Source: Bacteroidales bacterium (GTDB lineage: Bacteria; Bacteroidota; Bacteroidia; Bacteroidales; 4484-276). Taken from it: a stretch of 6,262 nucleotides of DNA. Each line of letters begins with the position of its first letter. Position 1 is the first letter of the stretch. The stretch spans positions 1-6,262 of the forward strand of contig JAOZRY010000038.1 in assembly GCA_029939965.1 (NCBI GenBank), read 5' to 3'. A program made the position numbers and the translations under genes. Under the pieces are notes generated by a model. The model searched no databases, had not been told where the DNA came from, and was given only the letters and a program-made list of their open reading frames with translations. Shown in pieces: positions 5,948 through 6,262 of the stretch.

Positions 5948-5973
5948 TGTTTTAATGGTGTAATTATTTAATG
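5934..5973 (+). repeat. Degenerate octamer array, plus orientation
   Basis: Five consecutive octamers: CTTTAATG (5934-5941), GTACAATG (5942-5949), TTTTAATG (5950-5957), GTGTAATT (5958-5965) and ATTTAATG (5966-5973). The 13-mer CAATGTTTTAATG (5945-5957) also occurs twice in the array at the start of the window (51-63 and 83-95), which shows that they belong to one sequence family in the same orientation. Non-coding. Confidence 0.75.
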
Positions 5974-5988
5974 AACCCGTGATACCCA

Positions 5989-6084
5989 CATTGTACCATT
6001 CCTTCATTGTACCATTGTATCATTGTACCATTGTATCATTGTATCATTGTACCATTGTATCATTGTACCATTGTATCATTGTAC
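5989..6084 (-). repeat. Tandem octamer array, twelve CATTGTAY units
   Basis: Twelve consecutive 8-bp units without indels. Eleven read CATTGTAC or CATTGTAT and one (5997-6004) is CATTCCTT. Variation among the rest is confined to the last base, C or T. Read on the minus strand the unit is RTACAATG, the reverse orientation of the octamers at 5934-5973, so the two arrays form an inverted pair around 5974-5988. The array lies 17 bases past the stop codon of the partial gene at the right edge. It has no spacers and is not coding. Confidence 0.95.
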
Positions 6085-6101
6085 AAAAACAAATTTGAAG
6101 A

Positions 6102-6262
6102 TTATTTTTTCACATCCTTTAAATGTCTGTCCTTCTTTTCGCTGTATATATCCGAAATGGTAATCATAATTCCTGATTCTTCCACATCACCAAAATTTTC
6201 ATTAATGGATGTACCAAAAAATTTCATAGTCGAAGAAAGATTCATATACGCATTTACAAGTG
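6102..6262 (-). CDS. C-terminal fragment of an unrecognised protein (truncated by window edge)
   Basis: An open minus-strand frame enters from the right edge and ends at TAA (6102-6104), giving 52 residues. The visible tail includes MKFFGTSINENFGDVEESGI and ends in the lysine-rich stretch EKKDRHLKDVKK. It is polar, has no membrane segment and shows no motif I recognise. The other two minus-strand frames hit stops early, and the residue composition looks protein-like, so a real gene end is likely. It runs in the same direction as engB, but 344 bases of repeats and a promoter separate them, so co-transcription is unlikely. No function is proposed. Confidence 0.6.
   Translation of the reverse strand, partial: LVNAYMNLSSTMKFFGTSINENFGDVEESGIMITISDIYSEKKDRHLKDVKK

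Noticed and set aside
5989..6084. CRISPR array or similar spacer-bearing repeat
   Set aside because: The units are 8 bp, directly adjacent and without unique spacers, and no cas gene is in the window. The same applies to 1-120 and 5800-5848.

Overview
The window looks like a piece of a Bacteroidota chromosome, probably from the Bacteroidales/Marinilabiliales side. The DNA is AT-rich. The starts lack clear Shine-Dalgarno sequences. The best promoter matches are the Bacteroidota type (TTG near -33, TAnnTTTG near -7). The gene products (lipocalin-fused CNT transporter, BFN+UVR protein, short lineage-style biotin carrier) also fit. All five complete genes are metabolic or housekeeping. I see no insertion sequence, phage, toxin-antitoxin, CRISPR or defence gene.

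Layout. Positions 1-164 are non-coding tandem octamers: fifteen TTCAATGN-type units, then a second octamer type. Then, on the minus strand, comes an apparent two-gene unit: a BFN-family bifunctional nuclease with a UVR tail (2157-2741), followed 57 bases downstream by a CNT-family nucleoside transporter with an extra extracytoplasmic N-terminal domain (270-2099). A 410-base divergent intergenic region separates it from a plus-strand unit: an acyl-CoA carboxyltransferase beta-type subunit resembling MmdA/PccB (3152-4699) and a 108-residue biotin carboxyl carrier protein (4732-5058). A strong bidirectional hairpin terminator (5102-5143) ends this unit and also contains the last codons and stop of the convergent gene engB (5131-5757, minus), a ribosome-assembly GTPase. 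Upstream of engB is a 344-base intergenic region (5758-6101) rich in 7-bp and 8-bp tandem repeats, with a good minus-strand promoter match. The window ends inside an unrecognised minus-strand gene, of which only the last 52 codons are present.

How the genes work together. The carboxyltransferase and biotin carrier should be two parts of one biotin-dependent enzyme. Neither the biotin carboxylase (needed for a carboxylase) nor the membrane beta subunit (needed for a Na+-pumping decarboxylase) lies beside them, so the missing partner must be encoded elsewhere. The other genes are functionally independent.

The least ordinary material is non-coding. Octamer arrays of one sequence family occupy intergenic regions at both ends of the window. 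They are arranged in opposite orientations beside engB, and one octamer supplies the TTG of the predicted engB promoter. I do not see a convincing new multi-gene system.
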